53,964 bases of DNA from contig HG000338.1 in NCBI GenBank assembly GCA_000436975.1, positions 1-53,964 of the forward strand, read 5' to 3'. The notes beneath the pieces are model-generated. The model did no database searches and was not told the origin of the DNA. It saw only the letters and a list, made by a program, of their open reading frames with translations. This document shows, piece by piece, positions 17,173 through 25,140 of this stretch. Within the stretch, counting starts at the first letter, position 1. Each line of letters begins with the position of its first letter. The translations under genes were made by a program, and so were the position numbers. Source of the stretch: Clostridium sp. CAG:1000 (GTDB lineage Bacteria; Bacillota_I; Bacilli_A; RF39; UBA660).

Positions 17173-18822
17173 CTAAACTTCTTGTATAACAGTTAATATA
17201 ACTGGTTTACATTGAGTTTCTTTATATAAATAAGAGCCAACCTTCTCTCTTATTTCGTTTCTAATTTTAATATAGTCTGCATATTTATTACTAAAAGTAT
17301 TTGCTTTTATAATTTCTGTACTTATATTTTTAACTTCCTCTATTACATCAAGATTATCTTTAACGTATATAAATCCTCTAGTCATAATCTCTGGTCCAAC
17401 TATAAGCTTCTTTTCTTTTTTACTAAGAGTTGCTGATATAAGCACAAGTCCATTACTACTTAAAAGTTCTCTATCTTTAAGTACTAATTCACCAACATCC
17501 TCACTACTCTTACCATCAATTAGAATATCATCTACAAATACTCTATCAAAACATTCAACTAGTTTTCCATTTTCAAATTTAACTATATCACCATTTTCTT
17601 TAAGAATGATATTTTCTTTAGGCATTCCTACTCTAAGAGCAAGATTTCCATTTTCAACCTGATATCTATATTCACCTTTAATAGGCATATAGTATTTAGG
17701 ATTAAATAGTTTAATTAGTAGCATTAAATCTTCAGAAGAAGCATGATGTCTTACACTTTTTTCTTTAGGAATAGTCACTATATTAACGCCCTTAATTGCA
17801 AGCTCATTCATTATTTTAACAAGAGTTTTTTCATAAGCGTCATAACTAGGCTCTGCAAAACATATAGTATCAGTATTTTCAAGAGTTATAAACTTATCAT
17901 GACCATTTATTATTCTATTAATATTTGAATATGGAGCTTCCCTATCATTACTTATTAATATTATAGTATCAGGACTCTTTAAATCAGTTAAATTACCAAT
18001 AACATCATCTTCTATATTTAAGTACCCATTCTTAACACATATTGATACGATTGAATGTAACTCTTTACCCATAATAACTACTTTTCTATTTTTACCTTTT
18101 ATAGAATTAAATATCTCTTGAATAGTATATATATGTAAAGGCAATACAGTAAATATAACTCTTCCTTCACTCTTATCAACTAAGTTTTTAAAAAATCCTT
18201 CAAGCTTATGATTAGGACTAGTGTGTCCTTTCTTTTCAGCAAATACACTCTCTGCCATTAAACAAAGTACACCTTGTTTACCAATGTATGCAAGTTTACC
18301 TAAATCCATGTCATAACTACCCTTCATAGTTGGATCTATTACAAAGTCAGCCATATATATTATCGCACCATCAGGAGTATTAACACAAAATCCTAATGTT
18401 TCAGGACTACTGTGAGTCACACTAAATGGGAATATACTAAAATCCTTAAAATCTATTTTCTTATTCGCAGGTATTACATGTAAGTTTTTAATCCTAACTT
18501 TTTCTTCCTCACAATTATAATTAATAATCTCACTTGTATATTTAGATGCATATACATTTACATCAGGAAGTACCTTTAAAAGGTCTGTAAGTGCTCCCAT
18601 ATTCTCATGATGAGGATGTGATATAAATACACCAACTATATCTTTTTTTCTTTCAACTAAATATGTAAAATCAGGTATAACATAATCAACACCATACATT
18701 TTATCAGGTGCATATTTCATACCACAATCAAAAACTAGTATTTTATTATTAATACTAACTACATATAAATTCTTTCCATTCTCGTTTAGACCACCTAAAC
18801 TCATTATATTTATTTTACTCAT
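17173..18822 (-). CDS. rnj: Ribonuclease J family protein, degenerate metal site (RNase J2-like)
   Basis: A protein of 549 residues with the RNase J layout: metallo-beta-lactamase core, inserted beta-CASP domain and C-terminal domain. Recognisable parts are LGGLNENGKNLYVV, VTHSSPE (H137), YMADF (D159) and the beta-CASP/C-terminal region. The catalytic HxHxDH motif reads HPHHEN (69-74), so the aspartate is glutamate and the last histidine asparagine. The C-terminal PxHGEYRH reads PIKGEYRY (K382), and the usual TGSQGE stretch is SNDREA. Several metal ligands are therefore missing, as in RNase J2, which mainly supports RNase J1. I start it at the ATG at 18822, 9 bases from AAGGAG; the ATG at 18831 abuts that site. 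Leads an operon with the cysteine desulfurase and thiI. Confidence 0.9.
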   Translation of the reverse strand: MSKINIMSLGGLNENGKNLYVVSINNKILVFDCGMKYAPDKMYGVDYVIPDFTYLVERKKDIVGVFISHPHHENMGALTDLLKVLPDVNVYASKYTSEIINYNCEEEKVRIKNLHVIPANKKIDFKDFSIFPFSVTHSSPETLGFCVNTPDGAIIYMADFVIDPTMKGSYDMDLGKLAYIGKQGVLCLMAESVFAEKKGHTSPNHKLEGFFKNLVDKSEGRVIFTVLPLHIYTIQEIFNSIKGKNRKVVIMGKELHSIVSICVKNGYLNIEDDVIGNLTDLKSPDTIILISNDREAPYSNINRIINGHDKFITLENTDTICFAEPSYDAYEKTLVKIMNELAIKGVNIVTIPKEKSVRHHASSEDLMLLIKLFNPKYYMPIKGEYRYQVENGNLALRVGMPKENIILKENGDIVKFENGKLVECFDRVFVDDILIDGKSSEDVGELVLKDRELLSSNGLVLISATLSKKEKKLIVGPEIMTRGFIYVKDNLDVIEEVKNISTEIIKANTFSNKYADYIKIRNEIREKVGSYLYKETQCKPVILTVIQEV

Positions 18823-18869
18823 ATTTTTCATCTCCTTAAAAGTTAATCAGTAGATATATTTTAACACAA

Positions 18870-18903
18870 AAACAAAAAAAATACTAGTCGCCTAGTACTT
18901 TTT
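18870..18903 (-). terminator. Intrinsic terminator of the 18916-20150 cassette
   Basis: AGTACTAG and CTAGTATT form a stem (with a G-U pair) around GCGA on the minus strand and are followed by a run of eight T. Confidence 0.8.
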
Positions 18904-18915
18904 GCTATTTAAATT

Positions 18916-19296
18916 TTAAATGTTTAAATGCCTGGTATAGCCTAAAATATCAGAAACTTCAAAATATTTATCTTTACATATTGATATTAATATATTGCTT
19001 TCAGGATAGAACATTATTCTTTCTGCTCTTTCATCTTGTAGCTCTATTCCAAAATTACAGTCTATATCATTTGGAAGTCCATAATATATATCATTTATAA
19101 AAGAATCTACGGTATACTCTCCTTGATATACTTTGCAATCTATATCTGCATCCTCGTTAATACTAACACTTTTTACAGCAATACCATTATTTAATAGTGA
19201 ATTTATAACATTGCATACACCATATTCATCTGATATCTTATAAGTTTTATATACCATATTCAAAAAATTTTTTTCATTCAATTTACTTTCTATCAT
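18916..19296 (-). CDS. Unrecognised protein, second gene of a two-gene cassette
   Basis: A soluble acidic protein of 126 residues with no membrane segment, signal or recognised domain. It contains many aspartate/glutamate and isoleucine residues and cysteine pairs such as DIDCKVY, DIDCNFG and SICKDKY. It begins 8 bases after the 281-residue gene stops, with the binding site GGAGG just upstream, so the two are made together. Its size, acidity and position behind a larger unknown protein would fit a chaperone, immunity or antitoxin-type partner, but nothing in the sequence proves this. Confidence 0.75.
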   Translation of the reverse strand: MIESKLNEKNFLNMVYKTYKISDEYGVCNVINSLLNNGIAVKSVSINEDADIDCKVYQGEYTVDSFINDIYYGLPNDIDCNFGIELQDERAERIMFYPESNILISICKDKYFEVSDILGYTRHLNI

Positions 19297-19304
19297 TTTT
19301 CCTC

Positions 19305-20150
19305 CTATTCGAACACTACCTTCAATTCATGTTCTATATATTCCTCACATCTGTCCCCTATCTCCTTAGTCATTTTTCCAGAAACAACTTGTTCAGTAAT
19401 CGATGCTAGTTGCTTAGATTTCAATTTTTCTAACGCATCTTCATAAAATTTTCCTAAAGCAGTGTCTTTAGCTGCTGCTGGTAAAACTATTTCAACTTTT
19501 CTTTGCGTACAATTTGTATAAGTGATTATTTCTCCAAGTCTTTCATCAATGGCATCAAATGTTGAATTAGGAAATTCATTTGCTTCGACAGGTATCATTC
19601 TTGCTGTATATGAAGTACCATCAAAGTGTGAGCCAAACGTCAAATTACCTTCACCTGCATGAATTTTTTTACTGAAATTACTTGAAACTTCAACAGGCTC
19701 TTTCCCATTTGTAAAATACAGTTTATCTTTTATTGCTTTAATTTCATCATCTGCTGAAGCAACCGGAATATTAAAGTCAGCTCCCCTAGTAGCGTAATTG
19801 TTTACTACAGAAAATCCACCAGGTTGCATTACTAATCCAATTTTTTTCCCATCTTTTCCTACGGTTATTATCATTTGAGCCATTGCATCAGCATCTCTAA
19901 TACAAAGAGCTTCATTACATAATGCTTCGAATTCTTTTTCGTTATCTATCATAGCTTTGAGCCTAGAAACATCAGCATCACTGAAGCTACCAGGTTTAGA
20001 AGTATTACATGCTTGTGCAAGTTTGTCTACACATTCTTTCCATCGATCTTTGTTTGTAAAATCTTTAATTCCAGAAGTTGATTTACTATGTGACATAGCT
20101 AATAATGAAACTTTTTTCGAATCTAATTGGCTAGGTATTAAATCCTCCAT
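19305..20150 (-). CDS. Unrecognised soluble protein, first gene of a two-gene cassette
   Basis: A protein of 281 residues, alpha/beta in appearance, with no signal peptide or membrane segment. It has an N-terminal serine/lysine-rich stretch, a helical region rich in alanine and cysteine (about 35-95), a strand-rich centre containing MQPGGFSVVNNYATRG and HFDGTSYTARMIPVEANEF, and a charged helical C-terminus. I do not recognise the family. Its DNA is visibly richer in G and C than the neighbours and it uses more GCx codons, which suggests acquisition. Only a distant AGGA precedes the ATG at 20150, so the start is uncertain. Confidence 0.75.
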   Translation of the reverse strand: MEDLIPSQLDSKKVSLLAMSHSKSTSGIKDFTNKDRWKECVDKLAQACNTSKPGSFSDADVSRLKAMIDNEKEFEALCNEALCIRDADAMAQMIITVGKDGKKIGLVMQPGGFSVVNNYATRGADFNIPVASADDEIKAIKDKLYFTNGKEPVEVSSNFSKKIHAGEGNLTFGSHFDGTSYTARMIPVEANEFPNSTFDAIDERLGEIITYTNCTQRKVEIVLPAAAKDTALGKFYEDALEKLKSKQLASITEQVVSGKMTKEIGDRCEEYIEHELKVVFE

Positions 20151-20226
20151 CTACATTACATCAAGAATTCCTGAATTTAATGGGTGATTTTTCCTAACTA
20201 AGCTTATACTATATAATAAATTAATT

Positions 20227-20254
20227 CAAATAAAAAAACTAATTTTTTAGTTTT
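20227..20254 (-). terminator. Intrinsic terminator of rpoZ
   Basis: AAACTAA and TTAGTTT arms with a short A-rich loop, followed by a T run on the minus strand. It overlaps the rpoZ stop. Confidence 0.75.
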
Positions 20255-20447
20255 CTTTAATAGTTATTAATCCTTTGTCTACTTCTTCTAAAGCTCTACC
20301 TAGTTCTTTTTTAGACACATACTCACTTTCAGGACATTGAAAATGTTTATATTCTTTCATAACTTTAGCTCTATCAGCTGCTATATGAACTAGTTTATAT
20401 TTTGAGTCAACAATATTTAATAACCTATCAATTGAAGGATATATCAC
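20247..20447 (-). CDS. rpoZ: RNA polymerase omega subunit
   Basis: A protein of 66 residues matching the omega fold: IYPSIDRLLNIVDSKYKLVHIAADRAKVM, then a variable loop, then SKKELGRALEEVDKGLI. Omega binds the beta-prime C-terminus and assists polymerase assembly. I choose the GTG at 20447 because it lies 9 bases after AGGGAG and gives the usual short N-terminus; the ATG at 20456 directly abuts that sequence. It is a single gene with its own promoter and terminator. Its partners rpoB and rpoC lie 12 kb away in the window. Confidence 0.92.
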   Translation of the reverse strand: MIYPSIDRLLNIVDSKYKLVHIAADRAKVMKEYKHFQCPESEYVSKKELGRALEEVDKGLITIKEN

Positions 20448-20470
20448 TTCTACCATCTCCCTACAATAAT

Positions 20471-20499
20471 AATATACTCAATTTAATATTTCCTTACAA
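20471..20499 (-). promoter_or_regulatory. Promoter of rpoZ
   Basis: TTGTAA (20494-20499), 17 bases and TATATT (20471-20476) on the minus strand, giving a very short leader that carries the AGGGAG binding site. Confidence 0.65.
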
Positions 20500-20550
20500 T
20501 AAATTGACAATAAAATTGACAAATATTTTACAAATAAATGTGAATTATAA

Positions 20551-21120
20551 TTATTTAATGTTAATAAACTCATAATCTTCTTTATTTGTTAATAACTTAT
20601 CAACATCGGTAGTATCTACACTTAACGCCTTCTTAGAGCCATCTTTATATTCAATAAATGGATACTTAAAGCATCCTAAATAGTCATATTTCATACTATT
20701 CTCATCACCAACTACCTCATAACTAATATTTTTAATGTTTTTTCTATCACTGATTTTAACTAGTTTTAAAGCTTTATTCATATTTTTATATATATAATTA
20801 TTACCAATATATAAAGCATAAAGTCCATCTGTAGTTAAAACTGTTATTAGGTTATAGTTATCATCAAAGGCACATCCAGCAATGGTTATAACGTTTTCTA
20901 TTTTACCTTTATATCCTATTAAATAATAATTATAATTAGTTGTTGAAATATTAAGTTTTGAATTTATAAGTTTAGTTGATACATAATTACTATCACCGTC
21001 TGTGTTAACATACTCTTCTACTGGTTTAGATATACTTTTAATTATAAGTAATATAGCTATAGCTATTATTAAAATAGCAATTGCTAAATATAACAACTTA
21101 TCACTCTTTTTATTCTTCAT
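20551..21120 (-). CDS. Membrane-anchored extracytoplasmic protein, unknown
   Basis: A protein of 189 residues: basic N-terminus (MKNKKSDK), one strong hydrophobic helix at about 9-28 (LLYLAIAILIIAIAILLII), then an exported domain rich in tyrosine, asparagine and beta-strand-like segments with two cysteines (AGCAFD and LGCFKY). No family recognised. The ATG at 21120 is preceded by AGGTGA with good spacing; the in-frame GTG at 21129 overlaps that site. It follows trmL after a strong hairpin, so it may be a separate unit or a read-through gene. It resembles the 13988-14644 gene in architecture but not obviously in sequence. Confidence 0.78.
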   Translation of the reverse strand: MKNKKSDKLLYLAIAILIIAIAILLIIKSISKPVEEYVNTDGDSNYVSTKLINSKLNISTTNYNYYLIGYKGKIENVITIAGCAFDDNYNLITVLTTDGLYALYIGNNYIYKNMNKALKLVKISDRKNIKNISYEVVGDENSMKYDYLGCFKYPFIEYKDGSKKALSVDTTDVDKLLTNKEDYEFINIK

Positions 21121-21167
21121 TTTACTCACCTATCCTATAATTATAATATCATAAATATACAAAATAT

Positions 21168-21200
21168 TATAGTATTAATTTTCTTCTATAAAATTAATAC
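21168..21200 (-). terminator. Hairpin at the end of trmL
   Basis: AGTATTAATTTT and AAAATTAATACT form a perfect 12-bp stem that includes the trmL stop. The following sequence, ATAATATTTTG, is a weak T tract, so it may be a partial terminator or an mRNA-stabilising hairpin. Confidence 0.55.
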
Positions 21201-21684
21201 TCTTATGTGGCTCATTAAATAATAAGTCTTTATAGTTTTGTTGCCTTAATGCTTCATAAACCATTATTGCTACTGTATTAGAAAGATTAAGAGCACGAAC
21301 ATTATCAGTCATTGGCATTCTCATACACCTATCAATATATGGTTTTAATATTTTAGGAGGTATACCTGTTGATTCTTTTCCAAAAAAGAAATAATAGTTT
21401 TTATTAATGTCACTATAATTAAAACTACTATGAGGCTTATGACCATATCTAGTCAAAAAATAATACTCTCCCTTATTCTTTTCAAAAAACTCATCTATAT
21501 TCTCATAAACTGTGTAGTCACATTTATCTATATAATTTACACCACTTCTTTTAATATATTTTGTATCCAAGCTAAAACCAAGTGGCTTAATTAAATGCAA
21601 TTTTGTATTAGTAGCTACACAAGTTCTCATAATATTACCTGTATTCATAGGTATCTCAGGTTCAAATAATACTACATTTATCAT
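21175..21684 (-). CDS. trmL: tRNA (cytidine/uridine-34 2'-O)-methyltransferase TrmL
   Basis: A SPOUT-class methyltransferase of 169 residues. Diagnostic segments are NVVLFEPEIPMNTGNIMRTC, FFFGKESTGIPP and the SAM-binding knot RALNLSNTVAIMVYEALRQ. It methylates the ribose of the wobble base in tRNA-Leu isoacceptors (family knowledge). It lies 8 bases after the SGNH hydrolase gene and has the binding site TAGGAG. Confidence 0.96.
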   Translation of the reverse strand: MINVVLFEPEIPMNTGNIMRTCVATNTKLHLIKPLGFSLDTKYIKRSGVNYIDKCDYTVYENIDEFFEKNKGEYYFLTRYGHKPHSSFNYSDINKNYYFFFGKESTGIPPKILKPYIDRCMRMPMTDNVRALNLSNTVAIMVYEALRQQNYKDLLFNEPHKSINFIEEN

Positions 21685-21692
21685 AACATCTC

Positions 21693-22742
21693 CTATTTAA
21701 TACACTTTTTTATTTTAGAATGAATAAACTTATATCCATCAGTTGTATAATGAATATCATCACTACTTATATAACGTTCTTCCCATGTATCTAAACTAGC
21801 GCCATTATAAACATCACAGTATTTAGCATTTGTAATACCAGAAATACATGACTTAATTTTTTTATTAAAAGTTTCTATACTAGTATTAGTTGCTCCGGTC
21901 TTATTGGAATTTCTTCTAACAGGATTAACTGATACAATATAAAAGGTATTTCCTTTGTCTACACTAGATATAAATTCTTTATATTTAGAACAATACTTAT
22001 CAACATTGCCAAGATCATTAACGCCATAATTTAATACAACATTATACGTTTTATTTCCACTTAATTTATTTTTAGCTTCTGCCATATGATTTAAAAAGTC
22101 TTTATAATTACCACCGTCTTTTGCTATGACTTGTTCATTACTATCAAGACCTGTATTTTTCATACCATTAGTTCTAGAGTCACCCATATATATAGTGCTC
22201 CCATTTGACTTTATATTAGATGCATCAGAGCTATTATTTTGCTTATTATTTTCATTTATCAAATCTATCTTTGCTTTTACTGCACTTAATCTATTTAAAT
22301 ATTCCTTCTTAACTTCTTTATCAGGTATTTTATGAGTTAATAATACTGCATTAGAATAATCACTATAATTATTTGTTGATTCGGCTTTTACTATTGCTTC
22401 AAGGGCATTTTTTTCATATATTTTATTTATTTGTTCTACTGATAAATCTTTTAAACAATTTTTATACTCCTCATTAGTTTCATTACTGCCAACTACATTA
22501 ACCACTATTACTTGAATAAAAGTAGGAATTAAAAATATTAAAAGTGCTGCAATAAACTTTTTAACTGCTCCACTAGTTACTTTTTTAAATTTTTCTTCAT
22601 CAGCAACTGCACCTATTAACTCAATCATAATAAAAATAATTAATAATATAGGGACTGCTATCTTAATAACTGTAATAACAATATTAATAATTCTCATAAC
22701 TTGTAATACATCTGGATTATCACATATACTTAATATATTCAC
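21693..22742 (-). CDS. SGNH/GDSL hydrolase with N-terminal membrane domain
   Basis: A protein of 349 residues. Residues 1-105 hold two or three membrane helices (IAVPILLIIFIMIELIG and FIAALLIFLIPTFIQVIVVNVV) resembling the small TrbC/VirB2-like membrane domain seen in many Bacillota proteins. A charged linker follows, then an SGNH hydrolase domain with block I YMGDSRTNG (nucleophile serine), the block III asparagine in NYGVND and block V DDIHYTTDGY (Asp-His). It probably acts outside the membrane as an esterase on cell-wall or glycan acyl groups. The start codon is GTG at 22742 after GAGGTG. Part of the ASCH-ASCH-SGNH-trmL unit. Confidence 0.87.
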   Translation of the reverse strand: MNILSICDNPDVLQVMRIINIVITVIKIAVPILLIIFIMIELIGAVADEEKFKKVTSGAVKKFIAALLIFLIPTFIQVIVVNVVGSNETNEEYKNCLKDLSVEQINKIYEKNALEAIVKAESTNNYSDYSNAVLLTHKIPDKEVKKEYLNRLSAVKAKIDLINENNKQNNSSDASNIKSNGSTIYMGDSRTNGMKNTGLDSNEQVIAKDGGNYKDFLNHMAEAKNKLSGNKTYNVVLNYGVNDLGNVDKYCSKYKEFISSVDKGNTFYIVSVNPVRRNSNKTGATNTSIETFNKKIKSCISGITNAKYCDVYNGASLDTWEERYISSDDIHYTTDGYKFIHSKIKKCIK

Positions 22743-22755
22743 ATTAACACCTCTT

Positions 22756-23091
22756 TTATTTTAATTTGAGTTCTATTCCAACAACTCCATACCTTTCTTC
22801 ATCTTCTTTAGAATAATATTCATTCATATCCCTAGGATCACTTATTTCATCTTCTTTGTACCCAAGAGAAACTTTATCAAAATCTTTATATAATGATTTA
22901 AAACTATCATATTTATGTAAATCTATTATAGACACAAGTAGCTTTTCATTATTACTTCTATTATTAAAAAGTATCTCATCACCAACATTTAATAGTCTTC
23001 TTTTCTCATCATTAAGTCTAAGTTCAATAGTCTTACTTCCACTTTTAATTAATTCAAATGGTTCATTATTCAAGTTCATGTTATGTATCAT
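22756..23091 (-). CDS. ASCH domain protein
   Basis: A protein of 111 residues with the ASCH fold: NNEPFELIKSGSKTIELRLND at the N-terminus, then LNVGDEILFNN, and a C-terminal GVVGIELKL strand. ASCH domains are PUA-like RNA-binding modules; some members hydrolyse modified cytidine nucleosides. It overlaps the upstream ASCH gene by four bases, so the two are made together. The substrate is not evident. Confidence 0.87.
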   Translation of the reverse strand: MIHNMNLNNEPFELIKSGSKTIELRLNDEKRRLLNVGDEILFNNRSNNEKLLVSIIDLHKYDSFKSLYKDFDKVSLGYKEDEISDPRDMNEYYSKEDEERYGVVGIELKLK

Positions 23092-23474
23092 TTTTCTACC
23101 TCATAATTCCAAAGACCAAGACTTCCTTTTACCTTTATTGGTCTATCATACTTAATAATATTTTCAAGTTTCCAAGCATACTTCATTTCATGATTTGCTC
23201 TTCCATAAACAGTCTTGTCAATTTTCAATAATTCATCATTAAACTCTTTTGTTACTAAGATACAATCTGTTAGTATAGCTTCCCCTATTATATAACCATT
23301 AATACATTCTAAATTATAATCTTTAAATCTTTCTAGCATATCTTTTTCTATACCTAGAGATGAATGTATTAATATCTTACCTCTATATTTTGTTTTCCAA
23401 CTTCTAAACTCATATTCTTTATATCCATCAACTATTAAAGTTGCCCACGGATTTTTAATTGACAATACTTTCAT
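23088..23474 (-). CDS. ASCH domain protein
   Basis: A protein of 128 residues beginning MKVLSIKNPWATLIVDGYKE, followed by EFRSWKTKYRGKILIHSS, a clear ASCH signature that places W, K and R residues in the binding cleft. The remainder (IIGEAILTDC, YAWKLEN, GSLGLWNYE) matches the family's beta-barrel. It differs from the next gene, which is a second, diverged ASCH protein overlapping it by four bases. The ATG follows AAGGAAAAGG. Confidence 0.88.
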   Translation of the reverse strand: MKVLSIKNPWATLIVDGYKEYEFRSWKTKYRGKILIHSSLGIEKDMLERFKDYNLECINGYIIGEAILTDCILVTKEFNDELLKIDKTVYGRANHEMKYAWKLENIIKYDRPIKVKGSLGLWNYEVEK

Positions 23475-23497
23475 AATAACCTTTTCCTTATATTAAT

Positions 23498-23506
23498 ATT
23501 ATAACA
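23498..23506 (-). promoter_or_regulatory. Extended -10 promoter of the ASCH-SGNH-trmL unit
   Basis: TGTTATAAT on the minus strand, 24 bases before the first ASCH start; no convincing -35. Confidence 0.5.
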
Positions 23507-23529
23507 TAAATATAAAACAAAAAAGAATT

Positions 23530-24447
23530 TTATTTCAAAAATCCTTTTATTATTAACTCTTCAGCGCTCTTAGCATCAATACCAAGTGACATTAATTTAA
23601 TAAACTGTTCACCTGCGATTTTACCGATAGATGCTTCATGTATTAATTTTGCATTTACATCTTTAGCAAATATTTTTGGTATTGCTTTTACTTGTCCGTT
23701 TTCTTTAATTATTGCATCACATTCAACATGACCATAACATTCATTGTTGCCAATTATATTGGAATTAAATTCTTGATAAGATATATCTTCAGCAACTGAT
23801 CTTGAAGTAACATGAGTACTTGAATTTTTGCCATTTAATTTAACATCAAATATTGTTTTAGCTTTATTACTTCCGGTAGTAAGAATCTTTTCATTTATAA
23901 CTAGTGTTGCTCCACTTTCTAATACTGCCTTAGTAGTTCTAACAGCATCATCAACACCTTTAATTTGACTAGTTTCCATAACCATATAAGCATTCTTTCC
24001 TAGATATATTTCAGTTACAGGATTTAGTACTCTCTTACCATCTCCAACTCCTTCACCATAATGTTTTTCAATATATTTAACTTTAGCATTTTCTTCTATA
24101 TAGAATCTATGTATACCATCATGTCTTGATGTAAGATGACTAGGATTATTAATGCCACATCCTGCAATAATAACACTATCAGAATCCGAACCTATATGAA
24201 AATCATTATAAACAACATCGTTCATTCCACTTTCAGTTAATATTACAGGAATATCACATACCCCTCCAACAGTTCCATCTTTAACATAAATATCAATACC
24301 TTTATTATCTTCTTTAGACTCAATATTAATGTAGGGACTTACTTTTCTTTTAATACCTTTTCCATCTTTACGAATATTATAAGCATCTGCATTATTTATA
24401 TTATTAGGAAGTATTACATCTAATAAATTATTATCTATTTTATTCAT
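23530..24447 (-). CDS. sufB: SufB/SufD-family Fe-S cluster assembly scaffold
   Basis: A protein of 305 residues covering the SufB/SufD beta-helix core. The C-terminal signature GHVECDAII carries a conserved cysteine, and KLIHEASIGKIAGEQFIKLMSLG carries the conserved histidine. Both candidate cluster ligands are therefore present in one short protein, whereas classic SufB exceeds 450 residues and works with SufD. I start at the ATG at 24447 after GGAGGT, overlapping sufC by 8 bases. With only sufC beside it, it looks like the two-component minimal SUF type (SmsCB-like), in which SufB may form a homodimer. It is the last gene of arsR-cadA-sufC-sufB. Confidence 0.88.
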   Translation of the reverse strand: MNKIDNNLLDVILPNNINNADAYNIRKDGKGIKRKVSPYINIESKEDNKGIDIYVKDGTVGGVCDIPVILTESGMNDVVYNDFHIGSDSDSVIIAGCGINNPSHLTSRHDGIHRFYIEENAKVKYIEKHYGEGVGDGKRVLNPVTEIYLGKNAYMVMETSQIKGVDDAVRTTKAVLESGATLVINEKILTTGSNKAKTIFDVKLNGKNSSTHVTSRSVAEDISYQEFNSNIIGNNECYGHVECDAIIKENGQVKAIPKIFAKDVNAKLIHEASIGKIAGEQFIKLMSLGIDAKSAEELIIKGFLK

Positions 24448-25129
24448 TAGTACCTCCAAATAATGTATCAAGGAAACTATCTTTATTATCAATTTTAACT
24501 ACTTTACCCTTTTCCATAAGAATAATTTTATCTGCTATATTTAATATTCTTTCTTGATGAGAAATAACTAAATTAATTCCTTTATTTTTATCTTGTATTT
24601 CTTTAAATACTTCATTCAAATTATTAAAACTCCATAAATCAATACCAGCTTCAGGTTCATCAAAGATAGACACGATTGGATTTCTTGCTATTACAGTAGC
24701 AAGTTCTATTCTCTTTAATTCTCCTCCACTTAATGATTTATTGACTTCTCTATCAATATATTCTAATGCATTAAGACCAACTTTATATAGTATTTTACTT
24801 GCATCAACTTTATTTATTTTATTATTTGTAGCAAAAGATAATAAATCATATACAGTTATTCCTTTAAAACAAACGGGTTGTTGAAAAGCATATCCTATAC
24901 CAATATTAGCACGCTCATCTATAGAAAGTTTAGTAATATCTATTCCATTGAATATGATTTTTCCACTATCAGGTGTTAAAATACCCATTATTATTTTAGC
25001 TAAAGTACTTTTACCACTTCCATTAGGCCCAGTTATAACATAGAATTTATTATTGTCAAGTTTTAGATTAATATGGTCTAATATTTTTTTATTATCTCTT
25101 TCAAAACATATATCCTTTAACTCTAACAT
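24440..25129 (-). CDS. sufC: SufC-family ABC ATPase
   Basis: A protein of 229 residues with complete ABC motifs: Walker A GPNGSGKST, Q-loop AFQQPVCFKG, signature LSGGELKR, Walker B IFDEPEAGIDLWS (the EPEAGID form is typical of SufC) and switch histidine SHQE. It powers conformational change of the SufB-type scaffold during Fe-S cluster assembly. It begins 11 bases after the P-type ATPase gene and overlaps the sufB start. No sufS, sufU or sufD is adjacent. Confidence 0.93.
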   Translation of the reverse strand: MLELKDICFERDNKKILDHINLKLDNNKFYVITGPNGSGKSTLAKIIMGILTPDSGKIIFNGIDITKLSIDERANIGIGYAFQQPVCFKGITVYDLLSFATNNKINKVDASKILYKVGLNALEYIDREVNKSLSGGELKRIELATVIARNPIVSIFDEPEAGIDLWSFNNLNEVFKEIQDKNKGINLVISHQERILNIADKIILMEKGKVVKIDNKDSFLDTLFGGTNE

Positions 25130-25140
25130 ACATACCCTTT

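Noticed and set aside
20500..20535. Direct repeat TTGTCAATTT x2 upstream of rpoZ
   Set aside because: Short AT-rich repeats of this kind are expected by chance here; no third copy or symmetry was found.
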